Counted from the stretch's first letter, positions 33,240 to 42,659 are shown. The stretch is DNA of 64,000 bases from Rufibacter latericius (GCF_003721515.1 NZ_RJJD01000015.1:348258-412257), one strand, 5' to 3'. Made by a program: numbers and translations. Notes: generated from the sequence alone by a model not told the origin.

Positions 33240-34133
33240 CTACAGCCTAAACTCTTTCTGCAATTCCATATTGATGGCTACGGCGGCCTTGGTGCCTTCT
33301 GCGGCGGCCACAATCACGAGTTGCATGTCACGGGCGGCGTCACCGGCTACGTAGAGGCCCGGAACGTTGGTTTGCTGGTGCTTGTAGGTTCTTACCACCC
33401 CTTTGCTGGTGAAATCGCACTGTAATTGGCGGGCAAGGTCTGAGTGCTGGTCTGAGCCCGTGGCGAAAAACATGGCTTCGCGGTTTTCAACCTGTCCGTT
33501 CTTGAGCACGATGCGTTGCAGGTGTCCGTCTTCGCCTTCTAAACGCTCAATAGCGGCTGTGTTGATCTGCACTTTGTTTCGGGCCAGGAGTTCGCGGTCC
33601 TCACGGGTGAGGCGGCTGGTTCCGTCGGTGAACAGCATCACGTCACTGCTCCATGTTTTCAGCGACAGCGAGAGGCCAATGGCATCGCGGTTTTTGCCGT
33701 AGGCGGCCAGCGGCTTGTTCTTGGATTCATACCCGTCACAGTAAGGACAGTGGTGGATGCTGGAGCCGTAGAAGGGCTCGGCACCGGGTATTTTTGGCCA
33801 TCTGTCGCACAGGCCCGTAGCCAACAGCATCTTTCTGGAAAGATACACCTGGTTGTCCTCGTCCTCCACTTTAAACAATTCTCCCTCCTTAGTGACGCGC
33901 ACCACACGTTTCTGCTTTAAGTCTACCTCATACTTGGCCAGGTCTTCGCGGCCCAGGCGCAGGAACTCGGCCGGAGGGGTTCCGTCGCGGGAAATGAAAC
34001 CGTTCATGGCATGGGAATAGGAGTTCCGGTACACCCCGGAATCAAACAGCGCCACCTTGCGCATGCATCGGCCTAGTAACATGGCGGCACTCAGGCCGGC
34101 CGGACCGCCGCCCACAATCAATACATCATACAT
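33240..34133 (-). CDS. TrxR-like FAD/NAD(P) oxidoreductase
   Basis: 297 residues from the ATG at 34133. FAD-binding motif VGGGPAGLSAAMLLG (7-21), a redox pair HHCPYCDGYE (Cys129 and Cys132), an ATGLCDRWP block, and the C-terminal FAD motif GLYVAGDAARDMQLV. This matches the thioredoxin-reductase superfamily of smaller, often ferredoxin- or thioredoxin-independent members. Its electron acceptor is unknown, and no thioredoxin gene is adjacent. Confidence 0.9.
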   Translation of the reverse strand: MYDVLIVGGGPAGLSAAMLLGRCMRKVALFDSGVYRNSYSHAMNGFISRDGTPPAEFLRLGREDLAKYEVDLKQKRVVRVTKEGELFKVEDEDNQVYLSRKMLLATGLCDRWPKIPGAEPFYGSSIHHCPYCDGYESKNKPLAAYGKNRDAIGLSLSLKTWSSDVMLFTDGTSRLTREDRELLARNKVQINTAAIERLEGEDGHLQRIVLKNGQVENREAMFFATGSDQHSDLARQLQCDFTSKGVVRTYKHQQTNVPGLYVAGDAARDMQLVIVAAAEGTKAAVAINMELQKEFRL

Positions 34134-34142
34134 ACTTCTCAA

Positions 34143-34549
34143 TCGCTTAACCAGTCATGGCTAAACGCATCTGGTAAAAAAGAGATGACTTCTATGTGAT
34201 TTTTTTCTCGGGCACCTAGACCTGCCGCCTCCTCTTTGCGGGTAAGAAAGGATTCATCTCAGGAAGAAAGCGGCAGGATACATATAACACTATTTTTTAC
34301 TTGAACTGAATTTCGGGCAGAAGGCTCCTCAGAGTGCCTCCGTGTCACCTTTGTGGCTCCTAACCAATGCGTTAGCCCGCGTAAGTACGATTGGACTATT
34401 CAGTATAAGGCGTAAGCACCAGAATAAAATAAATAATTATAAAAAATAGGGCGATATGCATAACACTATCTGAATATCTGTCCAATTTTTCTATATTTGG
34501 TTAACAAATCTGTAATATTCCAAAACACTTATATTTAACTAGCAAACGC
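34143..34549. other. promoter region of the OmpP1 gene
   Basis: 407 bases. Complementary arms CCTGCCGC (34221-34228) and GCGGCAGG (34270-34277) enclose 41 bases; no dispersed palindrome is present. The last 100 bases are AT-rich and include the box at 34492. Confidence 0.55.
34492..34499 (+). promoter_or_regulatory. candidate -7 box (TATATTTG)
   Basis: An exact TAnnTTTG match 50 bases before the OmpP1 start codon, in an AT-rich stretch. Confidence 0.55.
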
Positions 34550-35791
34550 ATGAAAAGTAAATTTTTAGCCTTATTGGGCAGTGCTGTGCTCTCGGCGGGC
34601 GTCGCCAACGCAGGGGGGTTCCAGGCCAACCTCCAGGGGCAAAAGCAGATTGGCATGGGGCACGTGGGTACAGGTCTGGCGTTAGACCAGAGTAGTATTT
34701 TCTTTAACCCCGGTGCCCTGGCCCATTTACGCCAGAACGGTATTCAACTGGGGGTAAGTGCGTTAAATGCGAAAATTGCTTACCGCGAGCTCTCCCCTGG
34801 CTTTGCAGAGTCTACTACAGATAATCCCATCAGCACCCCGTTCCAGGTGTATGCGTCCTTCGGGAAAGAAGAAAGCCCGCTTCGTTTCGGGATCGGGGTC
34901 TACACGCCCTATGGTTCTTCTGTGAACTGGGGAAATACATGGCAGGGCCGCTTCGGCCTGAATGAACTGACCTTGCAGGCTATTTTCATCCAACCCACCG
35001 TTAGCTATCGCGTTTCAGACAAATTGGGCTTTGGGGCCGGTTTCGTTTATGCGACCGGAAGCGTGAACCTACAGAGAAGCATTCCGTTGCAGGATGCCGC
35101 CTACAACGAGGGCCGGGTAGAACTGGACGGAGGCGCCAGCGGCATTGGTTACAACCTGGGCGTTTACTTCCAACCTACTGAAAAGCTGTCTCTGGGTCTT
35201 ACCTATCGGTCTAAGGTAGAAATGGAAGTGAAAGAAGGCGATGTGACCTTTGCGCTTCCTTCTTCACCGGTTATTGCAAGCCAGTTTCAGGCCACGCAGT
35301 TTGACGCCAAGCTTCCGATGCCCGCCAACATTACAATGGGTATTGGCTTCAAGCCAACCGAGGCGCTTACCCTAGCGGTAGATGTGCAGCACGTGCAATG
35401 GAGCGCTTACAAATCCCTGCGTTTCGACTACAATGCCGGCATCAGGGGCGAAACCTTCTCTGAAAGCCCGCGCAACTACGATGATGCGTTCATTTACCGC
35501 ATTGGTGCCCAATACAAACTTTCCGAGATCCTTACCATTCGGGCGGGCGGTTATTATGACAACTCTCCGGTACAGGAAGGGTACCTTACCCCAGAAACCC
35601 CAGACGCAGACTCCAGAGGAGTATCTGGCGGCTTAACCCTGGCCCTCAGCGACAAAATTGACTTGGATGCCTCCTTCCTGTACATCAACAAGAAAGAGCG
35701 CACCGATGACGCCAGCAAATCTGGCGGGGTAGCCGGCACGTTCAAATCAGTGGCTTACATCCCTGGCGTAGGCATTAATTACAAGTTTTAA
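34550..35791 (+). CDS. OmpP1/FadL family outer-membrane transporter
   Basis: 413 residues: signal peptide ending GVANA, then the FadL signature with the NPG-type turn FFNPGALAHL (about 48-57) and a long barrel ending IPGVGINYKF with C-terminal Phe. FadL-type channels move hydrophobic molecules through a lateral gate in the outer membrane. It is followed 12 bases later by an SGNH lipoprotein gene, a pairing that suggests lipid or ester uptake coupled to hydrolysis. Confidence 0.92.
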   Translation: MKSKFLALLGSAVLSAGVANAGGFQANLQGQKQIGMGHVGTGLALDQSSIFFNPGALAHLRQNGIQLGVSALNAKIAYRELSPGFAESTTDNPISTPFQVYASFGKEESPLRFGIGVYTPYGSSVNWGNTWQGRFGLNELTLQAIFIQPTVSYRVSDKLGFGAGFVYATGSVNLQRSIPLQDAAYNEGRVELDGGASGIGYNLGVYFQPTEKLSLGLTYRSKVEMEVKEGDVTFALPSSPVIASQFQATQFDAKLPMPANITMGIGFKPTEALTLAVDVQHVQWSAYKSLRFDYNAGIRGETFSESPRNYDDAFIYRIGAQYKLSEILTIRAGGYYDNSPVQEGYLTPETPDADSRGVSGGLTLALSDKIDLDASFLYINKKERTDDASKSGGVAGTFKSVAYIPGVGINYKF

Positions 35792-35803
35792 TTTTAAGGC
35801 AAC

Positions 35804-37255
35804 ATGAAGAACATTTTCAATAAATGGGGGGCTGCAGCCCTTCTTTCCAGCGCTTTCCTTTTCACCGGTTGCGATCCTGAGTTTGAGGATGACGTTACCA
35901 TTAGCAAAGGCTCCCTGGATCTGACCAAATACGTAGCCGTAGGAAACTCGCTCACCGCAGGGTACCAGGACAACGGACTCTACCTGGAAGGGCAGGTATT
36001 CTCTTACCCTAACATCCTGGCCAACCAGTTCAGCTATGCAGGGGGCGGGGATTTCGTGCAACCTCTGTTCACTTCTGCGCAAGCAAACGGCTCTGGTTAC
36101 CTTCGATTAAGTGGGTTCACGGCCACAGGTTCTCCTATTCTGGTTCCTGTGACTCAAGGCCTTGCTGTAAGAGGTATGGGGGCTGATGGCAAAACAGCCC
36201 TTTTGACCAGATACACCGAACTGGATAAAATTCAAAATTTTGGGGTCCCTGGAATAAAGTTAGCAGACATCAAAACTCCGGGTTACGGCTTGAACAACCC
36301 AATTGGGTTCAACCCTTACTTTGAGCGTATTCTGCCAGAAAATTCTCCTACCACGTATTTGCAGCGGGTAAGCGGAAACCAGCATACGTTCTTTAGTGCA
36401 TGGTTAGGCAACAATGACGTGTTAGGTTACGCTACTGCCGGTGGCTTTGCCGGAACCATTACCCCGGTTGCTACCTTTACCACATATTACACAGAGTTGA
36501 TCACGGCCATGACCGCGAACGGTGCCAAAGGAATTGTCGCTACTATTCCAGATGTGCGTTCAGTGCCGTTCTTCACTACTGTTGGCCCAACCGCAAAGCC
36601 ATTGTTGGCCTCTGCGGTGGCAGCCGCAAACGCAGCGGGGTTGCCTATTACCGGCGTAACAGCCCTTACCAAAAATACGGCTACCCGTATCAACATCACC
36701 CCAGCATCTATCAAAGACGCGTCCGGCGGAACTATTCTGCTTACTCTAACTTCCAGCGCTTACCTTCCTCTGGTTGGGCAGCCTACCGGCAGATACTGGC
36801 GTGAACTGGCGGTTTCTCAGAACCCCATTAACCCAACGGCTCAATTGCAGGGTTACCTGGCCGCGTTCCAGATTGACACCACCAAGGCCTTCGGTCTAGA
36901 CCCAAGAAACCCAGTGCCAAGCGCTTTTGTGCTGGATGAAGAAGAGCAAAACGAAATTAACACCGCTACTACTGCTTATAACTCTGCGATCATTGCCCAA
37001 GCGAATGCCAAAGGCTTGGCAATATTTGATGCGTATGCATTCTTTAATTCTATCCAGAATGGCTTTATGCTGAATGGTGTGGGTTATTCTCCTGCCTTTA
37101 TTACTGGGAACCTGTTCTCACTAGACGGGGTGCACCCAACGCAGCGTGGCTATGCCATCATTGCCAATAGAATGATAGAAGCCATCAATTCAAAATATGG
37201 CGCTACTATCCCAACCATTGACGTAACCCAGTTTAGAGCAGTGCTATTCCCTTAA
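35804..37255 (+). CDS. SGNH/GDSL-type lipoprotein hydrolase
   Basis: 483 residues. Lipobox FTGC (Cys23) is followed by acidic DPEFEDD, fitting the Bacteroidota surface-lipoprotein export signal. Catalytic blocks: GNSLTAG with Ser49 (block I), GNNDVLGYA (block III) and DGVHPTQRGYA with Asp and His (block V). It is probably a surface-exposed esterase or lipase making substrates for the OmpP1 channel coded directly before it. Confidence 0.9.
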   Translation: MKNIFNKWGAAALLSSAFLFTGCDPEFEDDVTISKGSLDLTKYVAVGNSLTAGYQDNGLYLEGQVFSYPNILANQFSYAGGGDFVQPLFTSAQANGSGYLRLSGFTATGSPILVPVTQGLAVRGMGADGKTALLTRYTELDKIQNFGVPGIKLADIKTPGYGLNNPIGFNPYFERILPENSPTTYLQRVSGNQHTFFSAWLGNNDVLGYATAGGFAGTITPVATFTTYYTELITAMTANGAKGIVATIPDVRSVPFFTTVGPTAKPLLASAVAAANAAGLPITGVTALTKNTATRINITPASIKDASGGTILLTLTSSAYLPLVGQPTGRYWRELAVSQNPINPTAQLQGYLAAFQIDTTKAFGLDPRNPVPSAFVLDEEEQNEINTATTAYNSAIIAQANAKGLAIFDAYAFFNSIQNGFMLNGVGYSPAFITGNLFSLDGVHPTQRGYAIIANRMIEAINSKYGATIPTIDVTQFRAVLFP

Positions 37256-37283
37256 CAGGAGATAGTTGCCCTCAAACCAAGCA

Positions 37284-37314
37284 AGAAAGACCAGCCTTAC
37301 AAGCTGGTCTTTCT
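37284..37314 (+). terminator. terminator of the OmpP1-SGNH operon
   Basis: A 12-bp perfect stem (AGAAAGACCAGC with its complement) and a seven-base loop, 28 bases past the stop. Confidence 0.75.
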
Positions 37315-37414
37315 CGTTACCAGCTAATTGGGCGGCATACTAGCGCCAAGAAATGGGCGTTTTCATGACCATAACAGAATACAATCGTATACAAGCTAGC
37401 TAAAAACAAAACCT

Positions 37415-37879
37415 ATGAAAAACTACCCCTTACTTCTTCTCTTATTTTGCAGTACCCTTTTCTTCAGTGCCTGCAGCAGCGATGATGATGGTACACCATC
37501 TCAAGATGAGATGCTGCAGAACAAACGCTGGCAAATAACTGCTCTGGATGCCAGCACCCCGATTGGGAACCTTGACCTATATGAAGACTTTGAAGACTGC
37601 CAGAAAGACAATTTTGTGGAATTCAAGGCGAACGGCGTACTGGTGGTAGATGAAGGAGCCACTAAGTGTGATTCTTCAAATCCGCAGCAAACTCCGGGCA
37701 CCTGGTCTCTGAACGGAAACGTGCTTACCATCAGCGGCATTGGCGATGCATTCGGGTTGCCGGACGATGACCTGGAAATTACGGTAACCTCCTTAACCAA
37801 TTCCCGCCTGGACGGAGAGTTCACTGAGTCTGTCAGCGGTTTCTCCATTGATGGCACCGTTACCCTGGAGACTATGTAA
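37415..37879 (+). CDS. lipocalin-like acidic lipoprotein 1
   Basis: 154 residues with lipobox FSAC (Cys20) and the acidic surface signal SSDDDG. The mature part (KRWQITALDASTPIG, TPGTWSLNGNVLTISG) follows the lipocalin-like pattern of small Bacteroidota lipoproteins: a short beta barrel with WxL and GxW-type turns. Function unknown. Two further lipoproteins of the same size follow, with a larger gap between. Confidence 0.8.
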   Translation: MKNYPLLLLLFCSTLFFSACSSDDDGTPSQDEMLQNKRWQITALDASTPIGNLDLYEDFEDCQKDNFVEFKANGVLVVDEGATKCDSSNPQQTPGTWSLNGNVLTISGIGDAFGLPDDDLEITVTSLTNSRLDGEFTESVSGFSIDGTVTLETM

Positions 37880-38522
37880 AACCTTCTTAGTTCCAGAGAT
37901 CTCTTATCTGGCTTCGGGCGGGTTGCATAAATGCCCAGTTCACGGGCCCCGATCAGGATCATTCATTTTGGGTGCTACTTTGAAAAAAAGAGCCCTAAAA
38001 CAGACGTAAGAGCATAAGCGCTCGCATCTGTTTTAGGGCTCTTTTCGTGTAAAGAGGCTCGAAGCCCACTTCGCCCCTTTCCCTTCCGCACCAATGCTTC
38101 CTTTCCTGTTTAATTTTCTCCTTTTAAGCCTTCTGTAGCTTTCAAAGTCACCCGCTCCTCTAATTACTTACTTCACAATCAATTATCTCTGGCAATTTTC
38201 TGCCTCCAAAAATCTCCTCTTCTCACCCAAACCTTCTTAATCCCTAAAAAATAGCACCCCAATTCAGCCTTCGGTTTGCCGCTTTCACTCGCAGTAAATA
38301 CGGTTTCAGCCAGTTCGTGCTCATTCCTCATTTTTCATGGTAGGGGTAATCTGAGTCAAGCCCATCTATACATTTACAAACGCAGATTATACTTCACACA
38401 CCAAATAGAACAAACCCTACAGGATGTTCCTCTAACGTGAAGAAGCATAACACTGCCGCTGTAAACCCTTGAAAACCAATTACAACCTTTAACACTTTTG
38501 TTTCACTTAATTAACCCCTATC
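37880..38522. other. spacer with terminator and pyrimidine-rich tract
   Basis: 643 bases: a 19-bp terminator (37986-38045) built on the dispersed palindrome, then about 200 bases (38070-38280) strongly rich in C and T on the plus strand, then a promoter region for the next lipoprotein. Confidence 0.65.
37986..38045 (+). terminator. terminator built on the dispersed palindrome
   Basis: AAAAGAGCCCTAAAACAGA (37986-38004) pairs with 38027-38045. The CCCTAAAACAG/CTGTTTTAGGG part is the outer half of the dispersed palindrome. Confidence 0.8.
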
Positions 38523-38993
38523 ATGTTTAACAAATCTTATCTCCTGACCATCTTAGCAGCTTTCACTTTCGTGTTCTCTTCTTGCGACAAAGACAAAGAC
38601 AAAGAAGAAAATGATCCGAAACCAAATGTGGAAGCCCAGTTAGCTAAAGAGGAATGGAAAGTTACCAGCCATATAGTAGAGGCTGCCGGCCAAGAAGACT
38701 ATGATGTCATGGAAGAAGATTACGGCGGAGACATCTTCGTCCAATTCGATGGCGAAGGAGAATACTCAATGTCTACTGAACGCAACGGCGATTCTGAGTT
38801 TGACGGTGCATACGATGTAGACAACAATAACATCACTTGGGATTTCCCGCTTTCTTTAATGGCGCAGTTGTCACAAGAAGAGGAAGCTTCTTACTCCATT
38901 GATCAGCTTACCGGGAGCACCCTTAAAATCACCAGCACAAAAACCTTCCAAGGGGTGAAAGTAACCGAGAAAATCACCTTCTCCGCTCAATAA
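38523..38993 (+). CDS. acidic lipoprotein 2 (tandem paralog)
   Basis: 156 residues, lipobox FSSC (Cys21) followed by DKDKDKEEN, a strongly acidic surface-export signal. The mature protein (EAQLAKEEWKVTSHIVEAAGQ, DGEGEYSMSTERNGDSEFDGAYDVDNNNITW) is rich in Asp and Glu. It is the same length as the next gene, and both share PxxEAQLxxxxW and a C-terminal TEKITF/EETITF strand, so they look like tandem duplicates. Function unknown. Confidence 0.8.
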   Translation: MFNKSYLLTILAAFTFVFSSCDKDKDKEENDPKPNVEAQLAKEEWKVTSHIVEAAGQEDYDVMEEDYGGDIFVQFDGEGEYSMSTERNGDSEFDGAYDVDNNNITWDFPLSLMAQLSQEEEASYSIDQLTGSTLKITSTKTFQGVKVTEKITFSAQ

Positions 38994-39002
38994 GTTTTTC
39001 AT

Positions 39003-39034
39003 CATCACCGGGTAGCTCATCCTACCCGGTGATG
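39003..39034 (+). terminator. hairpin after lipoprotein 2
   Basis: CATCACCGGGTAG pairs with CTACCCGGTGATG (13 bp). No T run follows, so termination is uncertain. Confidence 0.5.
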
Positions 39035-39093
39035 ACTAAAATATTAAGTACTTCATTCTGTCTTTCAATCATTTTTCCCTTGTTATCCTTATC

Positions 39094-39564
39094 ATGAAAA
39101 ACACATCTTACCTCCTGACCATTTTAACCGCTTTCACGTTAGTGTTTACTTCCTGCAGCAAAGACGATGACAAAGATGAACCAAAGCCATCCATTGAGGC
39201 GCAACTATCCCAAAAAACCTGGGAACTTGATGAGCACGAAGTTCAGTTCGATGGACAATCCCCACAGGACGTTATGGATATCGTTCACGAACAAGCTGGC
39301 ACAGATGACATCGCCTTTAAGTTGGATGGAAAAGGAGAATTTGCCCTGATTCTGGATGGTGATGAAGAGGAAAACGGCGAATACGAAATAGACGGTGATA
39401 AGATCATCTGGAATTACCCTCTCACCTATACCTGGGCTGAATCAGACGATGACATTCACGACTACGAATTTGAACTCAACGGCAACACCTTGACACTTAC
39501 GTCTAAGAGTACAAATTTGGACGGCAACGAATTTGAGGAAACTATCACGTTCAAAGTACGGTGA
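39094..39564 (+). CDS. acidic lipoprotein 3 (tandem paralog)
   Basis: 156 residues, lipobox FTSC (Cys21) followed by SKDDDKDEPKP. The body begins SIEAQLSQKTWELDEHEVQF and ends DGNEFEETITFKVR, matching lipoprotein 2 in layout. With many Asp and Glu residues it could bind cations, but no clear motif is visible. It ends at a bidirectional terminator shared with polA. Confidence 0.8.
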   Translation: MKNTSYLLTILTAFTLVFTSCSKDDDKDEPKPSIEAQLSQKTWELDEHEVQFDGQSPQDVMDIVHEQAGTDDIAFKLDGKGEFALILDGDEEENGEYEIDGDKIIWNYPLTYTWAESDDDIHDYEFELNGNTLTLTSKSTNLDGNEFEETITFKVR

Positions 39565-39579
39565 TACAAGTCTTTGTTA

Positions 39580-39619
39580 AAAACAGAAAAGGGAGCCCGT
39601 AAGCTCCCTTTTCTGTTTT
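39580..39619. terminator. bidirectional terminator
   Basis: AAAACAGAAAAGGGAGC (39580-39596) pairs with 39603-39619, a 17-bp stem between the convergent lipoprotein 3 and polA genes. Confidence 0.85.
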
Positions 39620-39630
39620 AGGTATATCCG

Positions 39631-39664
39631 TTTTTGGCCTGTTTAAGGCAAAACACCCTCAAAA
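39631..39664. repeat. dispersed palindrome
   Basis: TTTTTGGCCTGTTTAAGGCA followed by AAACACCCTCAAAA, just past the polA stop. Confidence 0.6.
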
Positions 39665-39667
39665 TGC

Positions 39668-42538
39668 TTAGTGTGCCTGCAGCCAGTTTTCGCCGGTGCC
39701 CAAGCCAACTTCCATGGGTACGCTCAGCGGGAAGGCGTTTTTCATGAGTTCCTCAATCTTAGGCTGCACCACCGAGAGTTCTTCTTGCAGCACATCAAAC
39801 ACCAATTCGTCGTGTACCTGCAGAATCATGCGGCTGGCCAGTTTCTCGTCCCGCAGCCACTGGTCAATGTTGATCATGGCAATCTTGATGATGTCGGCGG
39901 CGGTACCCTGAATTGGCGCGTTGATGGCGTTCCGCTCGGCGTAGCCGCGTATGTTCTGGTTACGTGAGTTAATGTCTCTGAGGTAGCGTCGGCGACCCAG
40001 CAAAGTTTCCACAAATTCCTGGTCGCGGGCCTGGTTGATGGCGCTGTCCATGTACTCTTTCACTGCCGGGAACTCCTGGAAATACGCCTCGATGATTTCG
40101 GCGGCCTCTCTGCGCGGGATAGCCAAACGCTCCGCTAATCCGAAGGCTGAGATACCGTAGATGATCCCGAAGTTGATGGTCTTGGCCTTGCGGCGCATGT
40201 CTGAGTCTACCTGGTCTACGGGCACATGGAACACTTTGGCGGCGGTTGACGCGTGAATATCCAACCCCTTCTGGAAAGCCTCTTTCATGGTGGCATCGTT
40301 GCTGAAGTGCGCCATGATCCTGAGTTCAATCTGCGAATAATCCGCGGAAAGCAGCACGTGGTTCTCGTCCCTCGGCACAAACGCCTTGCGTATCTCGCGG
40401 CCCTTCTCCGTCCTGATAGGAATGTTCTGCAGGTTCGGGTTCGTGGAGCTCAACCGGCCGGTAGCGGCCACGGCCTGGTTGTAGGACGTGTGCAGGCGGT
40501 TATCCTCGTTGCAAATCAATTGCGGCAGCGCGTCTACGTACGTGCTTTTCAATTTGGTCAACTGACGATGGTCCAGGATCAACTGCACAATCTCGTGCTC
40601 AAAGGCCAGCTTGGAAAGAATCTCTTCGCCAGTGGCGTATTGACCCGTTTTGGTTTTCTTGATCTTGTTTCCGCCTAATCCCATGCGGTCAAACAACACC
40701 TCGCCCAACTGCTTCGGTGAGCCTATGTTGAATTCCATGCCAGCCAGGTTGAAGATCTTTTGCTCAATTTCCTGGATATCAGTCTGGAGCACAATGGAGG
40801 ACTCGGCCAGCGCCTCAGCGTCAATGCTCACCCCTTCGCGCTCCATGTGGCCCAGCACGCGCAGCAGCGGGTTCTCCACATCGTTGAACAGGCGTTTCAG
40901 GCCTTGTTTCTCTAAAAGAGGATCAAAATAGTTCTTGAGTTGGAGCGTGATATCGGCGTCCTCGCAGGCGTATTCGTAGATCTGGAGCGCCGGCAATTTG
41001 TCCATAGTGAGCTGGTTCTTGCCTTTGCCCAGCAGCGTTTCTATGGCGATGGGCGTGTAGTGCAGGTAGGTTTCGGCGAGCAAATCCATGTTGTGGCGCA
41101 TGTCCGGCTCCAGGAGGTAGTGGGCCAGCATGGTGTCGTAAAGCGGTCCCTGCACGTCAATGCCGTAGCGTTGCAGCACCACCAGGTCGTACTTGATGTT
41201 CTGGCCGATCTTGGTGATGGCGGGGCTTTCCAGTACTTCCTTGAACTCCTGCACGATCTCACGGGCGGCATCCTCATCCTTGGGCGGAACGGGAATGTAG
41301 TAGGCCTCGCCGGGCATGTAGCAGAACGAGATACCCACCAAACGCGCGGTGATCGCGTCAATGCTGGTAGTCTCGGTGTCAAAGGAAACTTCCTTTTGAA
41401 GCTTCAGATATTTCAGCAATTGCTGCCGCTGCTCGGGGGTGGTGAGCAAATGGTATTCGTGCAGTGTGGTATCTATGGTTTTCCGGGTGCGCGGCGCGTA
41501 CTCTTCACCGGGAGCAGTAGTTTCTGCGCCCTCTTCTGTAGCCATCGTTTCACCTGCGGGCATCTCAAACAGAGACGTCTGCCCCATCGGCTTGTCTGAT
41601 TTGAAGCCTTTACCCACGGTGGGTTTGTTGCTCACGGGCTTGGGAACAGCCGGAGAAGCAGTGCCCAGCACCCGCGTAGCCAGTTGCCGGAACTCCAACT
41701 CGTCAAACAGCGCGGCCAGTTTGTCCATGTCCGGACCATCGTAGCGCAGGCCTTCCTCATCGAAGTCGATGGGCACGTCAAGGTGAATGGTGGCGAGTTC
41801 TTTGGACATGAGACCCTGCTCCGCAAAGTTCACCACGTTCTCTTTCTGCTTGCCTTTGAGCTCGTGCGCGTTGGCGATCAGGTTCTCCACAGAGCCAAAG
41901 CGCTGAATCAGCGTTTTAGCGGTCTTTTCACCGATTCCGGGTATTCCCGGGATGTTGTCCACGGCATCACCCTGCAGACCTAAGATGTCAATCACCTGCT
42001 TTACGTCGCTGATTTCCCAGCGCTCCAGCACTTTGGGTTTGTCAATCACCTCAATGGCGTTGCCCAGAAAGGCCGGTTTGTAGACAAACACGTGGTCGGT
42101 GACCAACTGGTAGTAATCCTTATCGGGCGTCATCATGAAGACATCGTACCCGGCCTTCTCGGCTTTGCAGGAAAGCGTGCCTATGATATCATCGGCCTCA
42201 AAACCGTCCAGCATCATACCCGGTATCCCGAACGCCTCCACAATCTTCTTCACGTACGGAATGGCAATGGAGATGTCCTCGGGCATGGCCTGTCGGTTGG
42301 CCTTGTATTCCACAAAGGAATCATGGCGGAATGTCTTGGAGGGCGCGTCATAGCAGACCCCTATGTGGGTGGGTTTCTCGCGGTTAAGCAGGTCTACCAG
42401 GGTGTTCGTGAAGCCCAGCGCGGCCCCGGTATTCATGCCTTTGGAGTTGATTCTGGGGTTCTTGCTGAAGGCAAAGTGGGCGCGGTAAATGAGCGCCATG
42501 GCGTCTAGCAGAAACAGGCGTTTGTCTGGTGTACTCAT
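39668..42538 (-). CDS. polA: DNA polymerase I
   Basis: 956 residues with all three activities. The 5'-3' exonuclease occupies about 1-290; a Pro/Glu-rich linker about 292-350; the 3'-5' exonuclease has intact FDTETT (Asp387, Glu389), QNIKYD (Asp451) and YACED (Tyr523, Asp527), so proofreading is expected. The polymerase has motif A SADYSQIELR (Asp733), motif B RRKAKTINFGIIYG and motif C QVHDELVF (Asp910, Glu911). It repairs DNA and removes RNA primers. A TACCTTCG box sits only six bases before the ATG, suggesting a very short leader. Confidence 0.97.
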   Translation of the reverse strand: MSTPDKRLFLLDAMALIYRAHFAFSKNPRINSKGMNTGAALGFTNTLVDLLNREKPTHIGVCYDAPSKTFRHDSFVEYKANRQAMPEDISIAIPYVKKIVEAFGIPGMMLDGFEADDIIGTLSCKAEKAGYDVFMMTPDKDYYQLVTDHVFVYKPAFLGNAIEVIDKPKVLERWEISDVKQVIDILGLQGDAVDNIPGIPGIGEKTAKTLIQRFGSVENLIANAHELKGKQKENVVNFAEQGLMSKELATIHLDVPIDFDEEGLRYDGPDMDKLAALFDELEFRQLATRVLGTASPAVPKPVSNKPTVGKGFKSDKPMGQTSLFEMPAGETMATEEGAETTAPGEEYAPRTRKTIDTTLHEYHLLTTPEQRQQLLKYLKLQKEVSFDTETTSIDAITARLVGISFCYMPGEAYYIPVPPKDEDAAREIVQEFKEVLESPAITKIGQNIKYDLVVLQRYGIDVQGPLYDTMLAHYLLEPDMRHNMDLLAETYLHYTPIAIETLLGKGKNQLTMDKLPALQIYEYACEDADITLQLKNYFDPLLEKQGLKRLFNDVENPLLRVLGHMEREGVSIDAEALAESSIVLQTDIQEIEQKIFNLAGMEFNIGSPKQLGEVLFDRMGLGGNKIKKTKTGQYATGEEILSKLAFEHEIVQLILDHRQLTKLKSTYVDALPQLICNEDNRLHTSYNQAVAATGRLSSTNPNLQNIPIRTEKGREIRKAFVPRDENHVLLSADYSQIELRIMAHFSNDATMKEAFQKGLDIHASTAAKVFHVPVDQVDSDMRRKAKTINFGIIYGISAFGLAERLAIPRREAAEIIEAYFQEFPAVKEYMDSAINQARDQEFVETLLGRRRYLRDINSRNQNIRGYAERNAINAPIQGTAADIIKIAMINIDQWLRDEKLASRMILQVHDELVFDVLQEELSVVQPKIEELMKNAFPLSVPMEVGLGTGENWLQAH

Positions 42539-42544
42539 AGGAAA

Positions 42545-42552
42545 CGAAGGTA
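42545..42552 (-). promoter_or_regulatory. candidate -7 box of polA (TACCTTCG)
   Basis: On the minus strand it ends six bases before the polA ATG, so transcripts would be leaderless or nearly so. Confidence 0.5.
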
Positions 42553-42621
42553 CGGGCTAAGCCGCGGCTATGCAATGGTGTCTTTTATATAACTGCCGCG
42601 GCCGAAGAAAGTTTGGGGTGG

Positions 42622-42659
42622 CTGTTTAAGGGTTGTTTTGACGAAAAGAAGAGCGAAAC
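42622..42659. repeat. dispersed palindrome
   Basis: CTGTTTAAGGGTTGTTTTG followed by ACGAAAAGAAGAGCGAAAC. Confidence 0.55.

Noticed and set aside
34221-34277. Riboswitch before the OmpP1 gene
   Set aside because: Only one 8-bp pairing (CCTGCCGC/GCGGCAGG) with a 41-base loop; no known aptamer core is recognisable.
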